Positions 35,095-46,409 of a DNA stretch of 64,000 bases are shown here, in pieces. How positions within the stretch are numbered: the stretch's first letter is position 1; every line of letters starts with the position of its first letter. This DNA is from Gnetum montanum (taxonomy: Eukaryota; Streptophyta; Gnetopsida; Gnetales; Gnetaceae). A program made the translations under genes and the position numbers. The notes beneath the pieces are model-generated. The model ran no database searches. It was not told the DNA's origin and saw only the letters and a program-made list of their open reading frames with translations. The DNA lies in NCBI GenBank assembly GCA_015680685.1, contig MNCI01035040.1, positions 304,064 to 368,063 of the forward strand, read 5' to 3'.

Positions 35095-35931
35095 TGATGA
35101 ATCATGAATTTGTTGGTTGTGATATTGCACCCATGATACACGTACGCGATATCACATACGCGATATTGCAGCCTGCTTCCTCATCTATAAATAAGAGGTA
35201 GGAAGATTTAGTAGGCAATTTTTAGAGTTGTTTAAAGTTTAAGTTTTCAATAGTTTTAGTATGTCAGTTTTCCTCTCAACCCTTTTCTCCTAGTGCACAC
35301 CTGCAGTGTGATGATTGTAATTGTATGACATCCTTATTCAAGTGTGACATACTTGGACACACACATGACTGGCAATAAATATTGAGATTACTTCATCATT
35401 GCAGCATCCACTTAGCTTAATTATTTATTTAATTGTTATTGTTATTTACTGCTTTCTTCATTAATATTCCTCTACACTTATCTCCTAGTAACGTGAAATA
35501 AGTACGACTTGATCACGAGCATTTAAGTGTGACTACTTGGTAACCTAGTAGCATACTTAGGCCATGTGCTTGGTAATCCTAGTGGTAGTTGTGCACAAGG
35601 TCCAAGATGTGTACGGATTATTAAGGAATGGATACTCATCGCACTTACGCTAGTATAGATTCTCTCTCACACGCTCTCTCTCCTAGCTTAGTTAATATTA
35701 TTTCCCATTATACTCAAGAGTAGCATTAGTGTAGGAACACATCATACACCTCACTTTGGACTAAACTGTATGTGAAAAAGCTAATACTAGTCCAGGTGGG
35801 AAGACAGTGAACTGCGATCTACAAGTAACTATCTCGATACCACAACTAGCCCGTCTGCGGAGTTCAACCGGATCATGCGTGAAATGCTCGTATTCGTATG
35901 GTTGAGTGTAGGGGTACCTCGCCACTCATCA
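35095..35931 (+). repeat. 5' LTR of El-5 (837 bp)
   Basis: It starts TGATGAATC and ends CCACTCATCA. Two overlapping GATATC palindromes (35135-35153 and 35148-35167) precede a TATA box (TCTATAAATA, 35184-35193). Two minisatellite units lie at about 35540-35590. The following bases TTGGCATGGTAA keep only the first few bases of a tRNA-Asp PBS. Confidence 0.9.
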
Positions 35932-36266
35932 TTGGCATGGTAATTTTTTGTAATTTGCACTCCTAACACATCTTCTAGACATCATCTATTACCCTCAGTG
36001 TATTTTCAACGATATTCCTTCCCTTATTACTATCCCTCTAATTCAAACGTTCTTGATGAACCATCACATAGCCTTTTTCTCTTCCTTACCATTCGAGGTC
36101 CTTATTGATAAATTCAACACCATCATAATTTTTGTTCCTTCAAAACTAGTTGAATTACCCTGGAACCCTTTAACAACAGTCTAGATGTCCTTAGTTTCCA
36201 TCGTTAATTTCGGAAAAATCTTCAAAATTCGGTATATTCCATTGTGCCCTAACATCGATAGGCCAC

Positions 36267-36324
36267 AATATCGCATACGCGATATCACGTACGTGATATT
36301 GAGTCTCAAAAATATATATATATG
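36267..36324 (+). promoter_or_regulatory. Putative internal promoter for ORF3 of El-5
   Basis: Two overlapping palindromic units (36267-36286 and 36281-36300, both GATATC with CGTACG-like centres) precede a TATA-like AATATATATATATGC (36310-36324). The arrangement copies that of this element's own LTR, although the two sites are over 1 kb apart and not otherwise alike. ORF3 starts 470 bp downstream. Confidence 0.6.
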
Positions 36325-36490
36325 CAACCCCCTGCACTACTTAACATCATATTCAACTATTCACGTGGGGGAAGTTTTTCCAATTTCTCTCTACTACTCG
36401 CGATTGCGTGCCCTTTGCTTTCATATTCATAACTCGCTCATTGGTCCTCCGATTTTCATTCTGACCTACTTGAACTCAGAGTGTTCAGCT

Positions 36491-36508
36491 TAGTCGTGGG
36501 GGAGGGGC
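36491..36508 (+). promoter_or_regulatory. Internal polypurine-tract-like motif, El-5
   Basis: TAGTCGTGGGGGAGGGG resembles the true PPT region. Equivalent internal copies lie at 9594-9608 (El-2) and 53091-53106 (El-6, reversed). A role in internal plus-strand priming is speculative. Confidence 0.45.
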
Positions 36509-36790
36509 ACATGCTGAATAGCACATAATTTTTTTGAAATTCGTCATCGCCCAAAGGACATTATCAAGGGTAATTAGTTACAAAATTAAGGATAAATGTG
36601 CCGAAAACATTTCATCCCCTTAGTTATATAGGGAAACTAGATTTGGAAACCACCTAAGCAAAGAGGATTAAACATTATAATCTTTCGGGAAATGTCACAT
36701 AGAGATAAAACAAATTCATTAAGGTAAGCAGTAAGGTACAACCTAACTTTGGTAACAACCTTACTAACGATGGATCTTGTGTGATTGCAG

Positions 36791-39577
36791 ATGGTCCCAA
36801 AACGTGGACAATAGGAAGGTCTTGCTCTAGGTGGGAGCAAACGACCTAGGAGAGGTGAAGGACAAGTTCCTACCGGATAGCATGCAGAGCAGGAGGAATA
36901 ATCATGTAGTATCCACCAAGAGGACCCTAATACTATACAATCAAGGTAGGCAGAAGGAGGAGTTGCTGTAGTGCCTGAGCAGGGACAACATCTCACGTTG
37001 CCCCAGGATTGTGTTCAAGCCATCCATGAAAGGTCCACATTCACTGCAGTTATTGTGGAATTAAACTTTGGATCTTTTGCAGAATTTGCTCTAGAGGCCA
37101 TTAGGGATCACCTCAAAGGATCCCCGTTATGGCCTATCCACTCTGAAAGCGGTGCTTAGTACTTAGGGGAAATGTACCAATTTTGGCACAATAAAGAACA
37201 AGGAACCATGGTTAAAATTTGTGGTGTGACTATTGATTTCTCTATTCAGGCCATTTTGAAAGTATTAAACCACCTAAATATAGGGCCAAAGGTTGCTCAG
37301 TTGTCTACATGATGCACGACGAGTTTGGTTGGAAAGAGTGTATGGCAAGGAAGATAAGACGTTTGGGGAGTTGACGACGGAAGAGAGGATTTATTACAAA
37401 ATAGGGACTTATCACCTCTTCCCCACAAAAGGCTTAAAAAGAATTTCAACATATGTGACAAGAGGATGTGTAGTTTTGATGGGAAAGGTTAATGCTAACC
37501 TGCCTCATCTATATTTTACGGAGATCCTGAGGTAGTTTGAAGAATGGAAGACAGGGAAGCTTGCATTTCCCTTCCCTTGTCTTATCAGGAAGCTGTACAG
37601 ACATGCTGGTATCAGAAGATAGACTAATTATGTTCTCCAAAAATCCCAAAATTCTTCATATGTTGAACTACTAAAGCCACCAGCTGCAAGGAAAATCACT
37701 GGTGAGATGCTGGGGCCGAAACAAGAAAAGGCATAAACGACAAGGCCAACTGCAACTCAACTTGCAGGACCCAACCGACTTCCAAGCACGGGACCCAACC
37801 AACAATAAGAAGCAGGGCCTAGCACGAGCCAACAAGATCAACCACTACCACCGTCGCAAGATTTCAAACTGTCGATGAGACATCTCAAGGCCATCGCTAA
37901 GACGGTCAGTTAGGGAAGTCATGATGATGCAAATCTCTTCCGTGTCATCGATAATGCCGTACAGCCCATAGTTTCTTTAGATCACGTGAGGGGTGAAGTG
38001 TCCATCCATATAGGGGAAGGGGAGAGCACTTTTTCACAACAAATCTTAGGGAACACTGCATCCTTTCAAGTGCAATTAGAAACTGGTGAAGGGGCCACGG
38101 TGGTGGTCATGCAGCACCAGGATGTAGCAGGAGCCGCAGAAGTGGTCGCAGACCATATTAAAGAATCGTTCAATGTACCTGTTGTGCCACCGGTAGATCT
38201 TACAGGAGCACGGGATGCTCAAACTTTGGCTGAAACTTTAATGACTCCTGCGGAACATGAGGATGTACTTGACCGATTGCTACAAATAGGACAAGTAATG
38301 ACATCCTTGTTTGACATCCCATAGGATGTTACAACAATTCAATCAGACCTCATTTCCACCAAAGGGAAGCTGGTCTTGACAAAGATGAGGATCAAGCATG
38401 TAGAAGTAGAAGTGAAAAAATTGCAAGAAAGCTCGTAACCCTGCAAGTACCATAATGGGATCCTTATTAATTCATTCTCGTAGGCCAGCTGGACATTTTC
38501 AGTACTGAGCAACTTACTAAATTGGTGATAGAGAATAAAAGGGTGGTGAAAGAAAAAGAGAAGGCTATTTGGGATGCCTCTGCAGCACAAGCACAAACTT
38601 ACGTGGACACCAAGGCACTTAAAGACTTACAAGAGGAAAATAAATAGCTTGTTGCTGACAATCTTCGGTTGACCTATGTGGAGAAGAAAAAGAATGTTCT
38701 CAAAGAACATTTTCAATAGTTGTAAGAATAACTAATTAGGGTTAACCAGGACATTAACCGTTTAGCCAAGGAAAATCAAACCCTCTTGATGGAGGAGGTA
38801 CGTGCCATCCATCAGAAGACGACCATTGAAATAAGCGTGTGACAGAATGAGGCTAAATGACATGAGAAATTGAAGGAGCATTTTTGGGACCCGGTGGGGA
38901 TGTATAAGCAAATCATTGAGAAGGAGATCCATATGGCCAAGGCCCACATCAATGCCCTGAGTGTTCAACACACTGACTAGTGGGCCATATTGGACACATA
39001 CGCATTTGTCCACCAGGAAGAAGTTAAGAACCGGGACCTACAGATCTAGGACCTTACAGAATACATGGAGTTAGCAAACCTGTGGTATGCCAACCTAGCC
39101 ATGTTAACAGCAGGGCACTTGAGAACAGAGCTTGAGCAATAGGTAGCCACCACCTACATCAAATATGAAACAGAATTTGTAGAGCATAAGAAGATATTGC
39201 AAAAATTGGAGGTTGAAAATTCAGAACTTGAGGTGGTTAAAGCAAGCTACCAGGGGCAGAAAGGTGTTACAACAGACTTGGCTTGATGGCTCACAGATTT
39301 TCAGGAATACAGAGACAAAGCCATAGCCAACGAGGAGGAACAATAGGTGTTTGTGGCTTGGTATGTCAGGGCAAATAAAATGTTTTCACAACTACCGTGT
39401 CCATGGGAGGTGCCGACTCCATCAAACATCGGAACATTAGCATGGACGGCACAAGATCCTTGAACTGAAGAGGAGAAACTCTAGGTCATACTTCAATGCC
39501 ATCAAATCCCAAGACTTGGAGCACAAGATAAGGGAAAGGTAGACATGGAGGAGCCATCGCCACTAGGAACTACATGA
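36791..39577 (+). pseudogene. ORF3 of El-5, coiled-coil protein with a plant-transposon-like N-terminal domain
   Basis: ATG at 36791 follows GTGTGATTGCAG, a good 3' splice site, so the ORF is probably the second exon of a spliced transcript. N-terminal blocks: LKGSPLWPIHSES and GEMYQFWHNKEQGTMVKICG followed by VTIDFS (37105-37240), then TYHLFPTKGLKRISTYVTRG (37410-37470). This layout resembles the plant transposon-associated domain found in Athila-type extra ORFs; that match is from memory and tentative. A 112-codon open stretch follows (37986-38324). The last 1.1 kb is heptad-rich with Glu and Lys (TKLVIENKRVVKEKEK), a long coiled coil. It ends EEPSPLGTT-stop at 39575-39577. Several stops and shifts are present. 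No signal peptide or membrane helix is seen. Confidence 0.65.
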
Positions 39578-39754
39578 GTTCCATCCAATTTTGTAGCTAT
39601 AGGATTTTCTTTTACCTTCTTTGTGTTGTGTCTCAATTTTGTTCTGATTCCACATTGCGGCATGAATCTATTCTCGTCAGTCAATAATCCCATACCTATC
39701 CACTATGTAATCAATGGAGCTTGTTCTCACTTTAACTCGAGGATGAGTTTTCAT

Positions 39755-39769
39755 TCATTTGTGGGGGTA
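39755..39769 (+). promoter_or_regulatory. Polypurine tract of El-5
   Basis: The run CATTTGTGGGGGTA directly precedes the LTR start TGATGAG at 39770, matching the PPT positions of El-2 and El-6. Confidence 0.75.
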
Positions 39770-40628
39770 TGATGAGTCATGAGTTTGTTGGCTACGATAT
39801 TGCATCCATGATATTGCATGTGTGATATCACGTACGCGATATCACAGCCTAGACGCGATATCGTAGCCTGCTTCCTCATCTATAAATAAGAGGTAGGAAA
39901 ATTTAGTAGGTAGTTTTTAGAGTTATTTAAAGTTTAAGTTTTCAATAGTTTTAGTACGTCAGTTTTCCTCTCAACCCTTTTCTCCCAGTGCATGCCCGCA
40001 ATGTGATGATTGTAATTGTATGACATCCTTATTTGAGTGTGACATACTTGGGCATGCACATGACTAGTAATAAAGATCAATATTACTTCATCATTGTAGC
40101 ATCCACTTAGCTTAATTATTTTTTTAACTGTTATTATTATTTACAGCTTTCATCATTAATATTCCTCTACCCTTATCTCCTAGTAACGTGGAATGAGTAC
40201 GACTTAATCACGAGCATTTAAGTGTGACTACTTGGTAACCCAGTAGCGTACTTAGGCCATGCACTTAGTAATCCCAGTGGTAGTCATGCACAAGGTCCAA
40301 GATGTGTACGGATGATTAAGGAACGGATACTCATCACACTTAAGCTAGTATAGATTCTCTCTCACACACACACTCTCTCCTAGCTTAGTTAATATTATTT
40401 CCCATTATACCCAGGAGTAGCATTAGTGTAGGAACACATCATACACCTCACTCTAGACTAAACTATACATGACAAAGCTAATACTAGTCCAGGTGGGAAG
40501 ACAGCGAACTGCGATCTATGAGTAACTGTCTCGATACCACAACTAGCCCGTCTATGAAGTTCAACCGGATCTTGTGTGAAACGCTCGTATTCATATGGTT
40601 GAGTGTAGGGGTACCATACCAATCATCA
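39770..40628 (+). repeat. 3' LTR of El-5 (859 bp)
   Basis: It is a close copy of the 5' LTR. The palindrome region (39796-39865) holds an extra CGCGATATCG unit relative to the 5' copy, and GATATCACGTACGCGATATC at 39824-39843 is nearly perfect. The TATA box follows at about 39880. It ends CAATCATCA next to the CTACC target copy. Confidence 0.9.
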
Positions 40629-40633
40629 CTACC

Positions 40634-41990
40634 CCCATCATGGAAAATAGGAGGGAAGAAGAAAACACCTATAAGAAACCTCCAAATTGGTAAAACTTGA
40701 GATCAAACCCTAGTCCTCGACCTCGACAACCATGGAAACATGCATGCACGATCGATTAAGGTTAAAACTAGTCCAGATCTAGGATTTATGGTTTTTTCAC
40801 ATTGGGGATCCCTTTTTCCACGTTGAGCACTATATTCCTAGGTGTGGGAACTCAAGGAAGAACTTTTTTGGAGCTCCTAAACACCTTAGAATGACATCAA
40901 ATGACCTTTCATTCACTCTAAAAGCCTGTCAATAGCCATTGGAGCCTTCAAACCTCAAGAAACTAATGTCAAATAGTCAAAAGCTGATTCTCCCTATTTT
41001 TCCACACTAAGCATCCTAGTCCCAATGTGGAAAAATTAGGGAAAGCTCAAAAACCACTTGGAAGTACTCAAAATTACCAAATTTTGACATGGAAACATAG
41101 CCCTTGGCCCTAGCCACTTCGGATGGTAACATGCACAGTTGATTGTGATTCAAATTGGCTTGGATCTAGGATTCTTACTTTATCCATTCTAGGAAAGGTC
41201 CCTTCCATGTTGGAAAATGTGAAAAAAAGGAGTAAAGCTAATTTTCCACTTTTTGTTATAAGATGACACTCCCAAAAGCCAAAGATATGCACCGGAGAAG
41301 CCTAAGACCTCATAGCCTTGAGATTTTTCTTGTTTGACCTCTAAAACCCATTCACCCAAATCTCCATTCTAGAGTAACTTCCCTAGCATGGAAACATAGG
41401 GAAAGACATTAAGTACCCTTAAATGGCCTTCAAACATGCCCAAAATTAGCTAGAAGCTTGTAGAATCATGATCTACATCCCTAGGGGTCTGGAAACTCAG
41501 TCAAAGTGATCCTAAGCCACTTTGAATTTACAAAATAAGTCTCCCCTCATTCTTCCACATTAAGGATACTATGCTTAATGTGGAAAAAGGGGGGCAAGCC
41601 ATTTTGATATGTTTCGACACTTAAAATCAACTCAAATTACCTCAAAATGAAGCCAAAGGATGCACAGCTTTGACATCTAGGTCCTAGTTGCCTGTTTCAC
41701 CATGTTTGATCTCATTTTTCCTTGAATCTTGGGTTTCCATGCTGGCTAGTATGGAAATATGGGGAAGGCTTTAGAACATGATTTTTGACCTTTATAGACT
41801 TCTGAAGTGCCCAATTTTGATAAATTTGACCTTGCATTACCTTAGGAAGGTCTTGAAACATCAATTTTGGACCTTTGAGCATCCCAGAACCTCTTTCCTT
41901 GGTTTCCATGCTGAGAGTCCCTGTTTCCATGCTAAGCCCAACATGGAAGGCTCAAAACACTTAATTTTTTGGTCAAAATAGCTTAGAAAT
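40634..41990 (+). repeat. Degenerate tandem array of El-4, right of El-5
   Basis: The array interrupted at 35094 continues, with unit landmarks near 40801, 41010, 41200, 41370, 41550, 41735 and 41905, a spacing of about 170-205 bp. The same hairpin-like words recur (CATTAAGGATACTATGCTTAATG near 41560 is a clear inverted repeat). No coding potential is supported. Confidence 0.75.
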
Positions 41991-42618
41991 AGCCCTGATT
42001 GATGCCTGAACTTACCTAATAGCCTTGTAGCCTCAAAACATGGTATTGGAAAAACCTAGTTATTTTTTACCTATATTAGCTAAATTTTACCATACATAGC
42101 TTGTTTTGCTTGACTTTTTCCTTATTACATAATGTTTTAGCTTTTTTTGAACTTGTGTTACATTGTTGACCTTGTTATTCTATAGCCTTTATATAGCCTT
42201 ATATGCCTTATTATGGCCTTATTTGCCTTTGTTTGGCCCTTAAATGGTATCAAATAGTGGGATTTGACCTTCCCTAACCACGGTTTCATTTCATGTGACC
42301 ATGGCCTGCTAAGGCCTTAAATTGGCATCACCAGGACTCTAAATTGGCATCATGGCCCGCTAATGTCTAAAACTAGAAAAATCATGGCCTTTGTAAACCA
42401 TTTGTAGCCTTGATACTTATACTATACTTTGTTTAACCTTAGATTGACCTTTATTTGGCCCTCAGTGAACTTTGTTTACTTGTTGTCACCCTATTGATGA
42501 CCTTGGATGACCTTGTTTGCCTTAGATTTACATGTATTTGCATAATTTATAGCATTTTAGCATTATTTATTCATTTTTACCCAAGTTCAACTTAATATGC
42601 TTTTGGTTGACATGTAGG
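41991..42618 (+). other. AT-rich segment before El-4 RT, with candidate 3' splice site
   Basis: The segment is T-rich with a short repeat cluster (TCTAAATTGGCATCATGG-type, 42315-42375) and ends TTTTGGTTGACATGTAG at 42618, an intron-end-like sequence immediately before the RT frame. In Ogre elements an intron between protease and RT is established, so a spliced pol transcript is plausible. The donor after the protease was not identified. Confidence 0.5.
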
Positions 42619-45600
42619 ATCAAAGTATGAGTACTTGGAAGCAAATCAGTTTGCCTTTATGTATACATGGATCTCACGGTGACGTTGAATGGTGTATCAA
42701 ACTTAAGTGCCTAGAACTTGAGCCTGAGAGTCTTCTAGACAACATAGCCTTAATAGAAAAACCTCTAGAATGGATTGAAAACCTAGTCAAAACCCTTGAC
42801 TTAGAGGTAGGTGACATAATCGAAGACTCTCTAGTTGAGGTTCCTTTCACAACACACAATGGTGAGGAGAAAACCCTTAAACTAAGTTCCTCGCTGGAGC
42901 CTCAATATGCTCAAGACGTTAACAAGGTCTTACAAAGCAACATTAATGCCTTTGCCTAGTCATATGAAGATATACCAAGGAGACCCACATTTAGTCTAGC
43001 ATGACATCATACTAGATCCTAGCATTAGACAAGTTAAGAAAAAAAATGTGCAAAATTAGATTTGATTTGGCCTTGGTAGTTCATGATGAAACCTCAAAGC
43101 TCTACCAAGTTGGTTTCATTAGGGTTATTGATTATGCAAAATGGGTGTCCAACATAATGGTAGTTCCTAAGAAAAATGGGAGTATCCATATTTGCATTGA
43201 TTTCCAAGATCTGAATAAAGTGACTATTAAAGATGACTTCCCTTTACATAGTATTTATCAACATATTGATACTATAGCTGAACATGCCTTGTCCTTTATG
43301 GATGGATTCTTGAGATATAACTAGATTAAGATCAACCTAGAGCATCAACTTATAGGACCTTTATGACCCCATGGGGTACCTTTTGATATACTATGATGCC
43401 ATTTGTCCTTAAGAATGCCAAAGCAACCTATCAATGAGCTATGACCTATATATTCAATGATTACATGCTAGGTTTGCTTAATGATTACATAGATGACATA
43501 GCTATTAAGTCGAAAGTGGAAAATGACCATGCTAATGACCTAGACCTTGTGCTTAAACAATGCCTCAAGTAAGAGCTTAGGCTCAATCCTAAAATGTGTG
43601 TCTTTGGTATCAAGGCTGGTAAGATGCTTGGCTTTGTAGTCTCTGAAGCAAGGATATGTATCAATCCTAATAAGGTTAAGGCCATATCTAAATTAGCAAT
43701 GCCTACTAATGTTAAGGAGCTATGGGAATTACGAGGCAGATTGCAATTTATTCATAGGTTAATCACTAGGCTTATAGATAAGTTACAACCCATACAACAC
43801 TTGCTTAAGAAAGGGATTCATTATGAGTGGACAGCTTAATGCCAAGAGGCTTTTGAAAACCTTAAGTAAGAATTGGCACAACTATCGATAGTTTATCCTT
43901 AGTAAGAGGGTAAACCATTTTACATCTACCTTGCCATCTCTAACACAACCATTGCTTCTCTACTCTATCAAAAACATGATGATGGAGTAGAAATGCCTAT
44001 ATACTACCTTAGCCATGCATTAGTTATCCACAAGACCTGATACATTGAAGTGAAGAAGTATTGTTTAGCACTAGTCTTCTCTTTGAAGAAGTGGAGACAC
44101 TACCTCTTCAGAAGCCAAGTCAATGTCATTTGCAAGGACAACATACTTAGGGCCATAACGACCAACATCTATGAAAGTAGCTATATAGCCTAATAGAGAG
44201 CCATAACCATGGAGTTTGACCTTCATTATGTCTCTCAATCCTCAATGAAAGATCAAGTTATAGTCATACAACTCATAGTTTCACCTATTGATGATCAAGC
44301 AGCCATCAATTCTAAATTCCATGATGAACACATTAACACAGTTAGCTAAGTACCCAGGAATTATGAGGTAGTCATGCACTTTAACGGAGCCTCAACTACC
44401 CATGGGGCTAGTGTTGCTACCATCATAACATTTCCATCTGTGAAATCTGACCCTTCACCTATCGTTTTAAGTTTCCATGTACCAAAAACATAGTGGAGAA
44501 TTAAGGTTTGATTAAAGGGATGAGGGTAGCTTGTGACCTAGGAATTAGTTAGTTAATGATCAAAGGTAATTCACAACTTGTAGTTAACCAAGTAACCGAA
44601 TTCTATGCATGTAAAGCCAAACACTTACAATCATACTATGACCTAAGAAAGAAATTGTTACAAAAATTCATAGATGTTGATATCAAACACATATCCTAAA
44701 ATAAAAACACCTTAGTCAATGCAATTGCAATGTTAGCCCTTATTGTGATGCTAGATGTGTTTAGCAGGCTTCTCACCTTAACTGTGGACTGTGCTACTCC
44801 CATTACACATAACACTAAGGATACCTTTGTGGCCATCGTTCATACTACTCCTCCTAAGGAGTGGTATGATGATATCAAATTTTACCTTATGCATGGTGAA
44901 TCCTTACAAGGTCTGACTACTACTCAAAAGGACATTGTATGCAAGTGATCGAAGTAGTATGTCATCATAGGGATAACACATTATGTTGACAATCCTATGA
45001 TGGCATTCTCCTAAAGTTCTTAGGTAAAATCGAAGCTAGAATAGTCCTAGAGGAGGTTCATGAGGGTGTTTGTGGAGGGCATATAGGCCCAAGAGCTATG
45101 GCCACTAGGATTGGATGGTTAGGCTATTACTGGATGCATATGGAAAATGACTTCATGCATAAAGTTAAGCAATGTGACACATGCCAATGATATAGCAACC
45201 TTATACATGTATCACCAACTAATTTGCATACCACTTAGGATTCATGGCCATTTCAACAATGGGGGTTGAATATCATTGGACCTATAATTCCTAAGTCTTT
45301 GGTAGGGCATAGCTTCATCATGGCCACAACCAAATACTTTACAAAGTGGGTTGAAGCTATTTCCATAAGGAAGACTACATCTGAACAAGTCTACAAATTC
45401 ATTCTAGATAACATTGTAGCTTGTTTTGGCATACCCATGACCATAGTTATAGACAATTGACCACAATTTAGTAGCCACGAAATGAAAGATTTCTATTATA
45501 ACCTAGGCATTAAGCATTCTTTCTCATTGCCTTATTACCCTCAAGCCAATGGACAAGTAGAAGTAAGCAATAAAGCCATCAACTTACTCAAAAAGATGCT

Positions 45601-46100
45601 CAACAATAGCAAATGCAAAGTGGCATGAGCAGCTTGTCCATGCACTATGGGCATATAGAATAACATATCACATGGTAACCGGTATGATCTCTTATAGCCT
45701 GGTTTATGTTTTTGAAGCTATTTTACCTCTTGAATTATGTGTGCCATCACTCAAAGTAGCTTTGACTAACTTCATCAATAACAAGTAGAATAAGGAGTTA
45801 CAAACGATAGCCCTAGATTCAGTTCCGGAGTGGTGTATGCAAGCACTTTCTCACATCAACCACTATCAAGAGAGGAAAAAGTAGCAACATGACCATAACT
45901 TGATCATGCGCAAGGTCAAAGAAGGTGACTTGGTCCTCAAGGTTGTCCATGAGCATGTAGACAAATTCTCAGCCAATTGGGAAGGGCCCTTCCTTATCAC
46001 CAGAGCCTATGGGAATGGTGCATTCAAAATAGCAAACATGGATGGGAATGGGCTGGCTAGTTTGGTTAGTCATTCCTATCTTAAGCCATACTACATGTAG
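42619..46100 (+). pseudogene. pol: RT, dual RNase H and integrase of El-4, broken
   Basis: After an N-terminal extension (42627-42958), RT reads AKWVSNIMVVPKKNGSIHIC, DFQDLNKVTIKDDFPL and LSFMDGF (43135-43310), then the catalytic YIDD (DYIDDIAIKSK, near 43490). Gypsy RNase H spans 43900-44130 (YYLSHALV, SLKKWRHYLF). An archaeal-type RNase H follows at 44370-44730 (VVMHFNGASTTHGASVATI, then KGNSQLVVNQV). Integrase has an HHCC region (VHEGVCGGHIG, CDTC, 45055-45185), a core with GLNIIGP (first Asp now Asn), IVIDN and NGQVEVSN, and a GPF end (SANWEGPFLITRAYGNGAF, about 45970). The dual RNase H marks the Tat group. Multiple stops, many TAG. Confidence 0.92.
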
Positions 46101-46147
46101 CTAACAATCATTGACAAGCAAGCCTACTTTCAATAGTCTGCTACGAT

Positions 46148-46276
46148 CTTAAACTGGCAACACAGCCCACCAGGGCCTTAAATTGATACCATTGTACACC
46201 ACAACCATAAATTGACAACATGGTCTACCAAAGCCTTAAACTGGTACTATGGCCCCACCATGGCATTAAACTAGCA
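46148..46276 (+). repeat. 29-bp minisatellite between integrase and 3' LTR of El-4
   Basis: Five degenerate units start at about 46148, 46176, 46205, 46234 and 46264, each with a CCTTAAAYTGG-type core. Related units border the other coding modules (27272-27350 and 42315-42375). Confidence 0.7.
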
Positions 46277-46409
46277 ACTTTGGTGACTTGGATAGCCTGA
46301 TTCTCATGTGGCCTATATGCATTGTAGCATTATAATGTGCAATGGTGTTTTGTATTCTTTGTCAATGCCTCTTGGGTGAATCCTCTAGATACCAATAAAG
46401 AGGGACCAT

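Larger units (their letters stand above)
35095..40628 (+). mobile_element. El-5: Asp-family element carrying only ORF3
   Basis: Two LTRs (35095-35931 and 39770-40628) are flanked by identical CTACC copies (35090-35094 and 40629-40633). The internal 3.8 kb begins with sequence homologous to the far end of the family spacer (35950-36260 matches 63720-64000 and about 9140-9350), then an internal promoter, ORF3 and PPT. gag, protease, RT and integrase are absent and the PBS is not recognisable. So one deletion removed everything from the PBS to the spacer. The LTRs are much more alike than those of El-4, and most differences are transitions. Confidence 0.9.

Noticed and set aside
36791-39577. ORF3 as a retroviral envelope
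   Set aside because: No signal peptide, hydrophobic membrane segment or cleavage-site pattern is visible; long coiled coil and a plant-transposon-like domain fit better.
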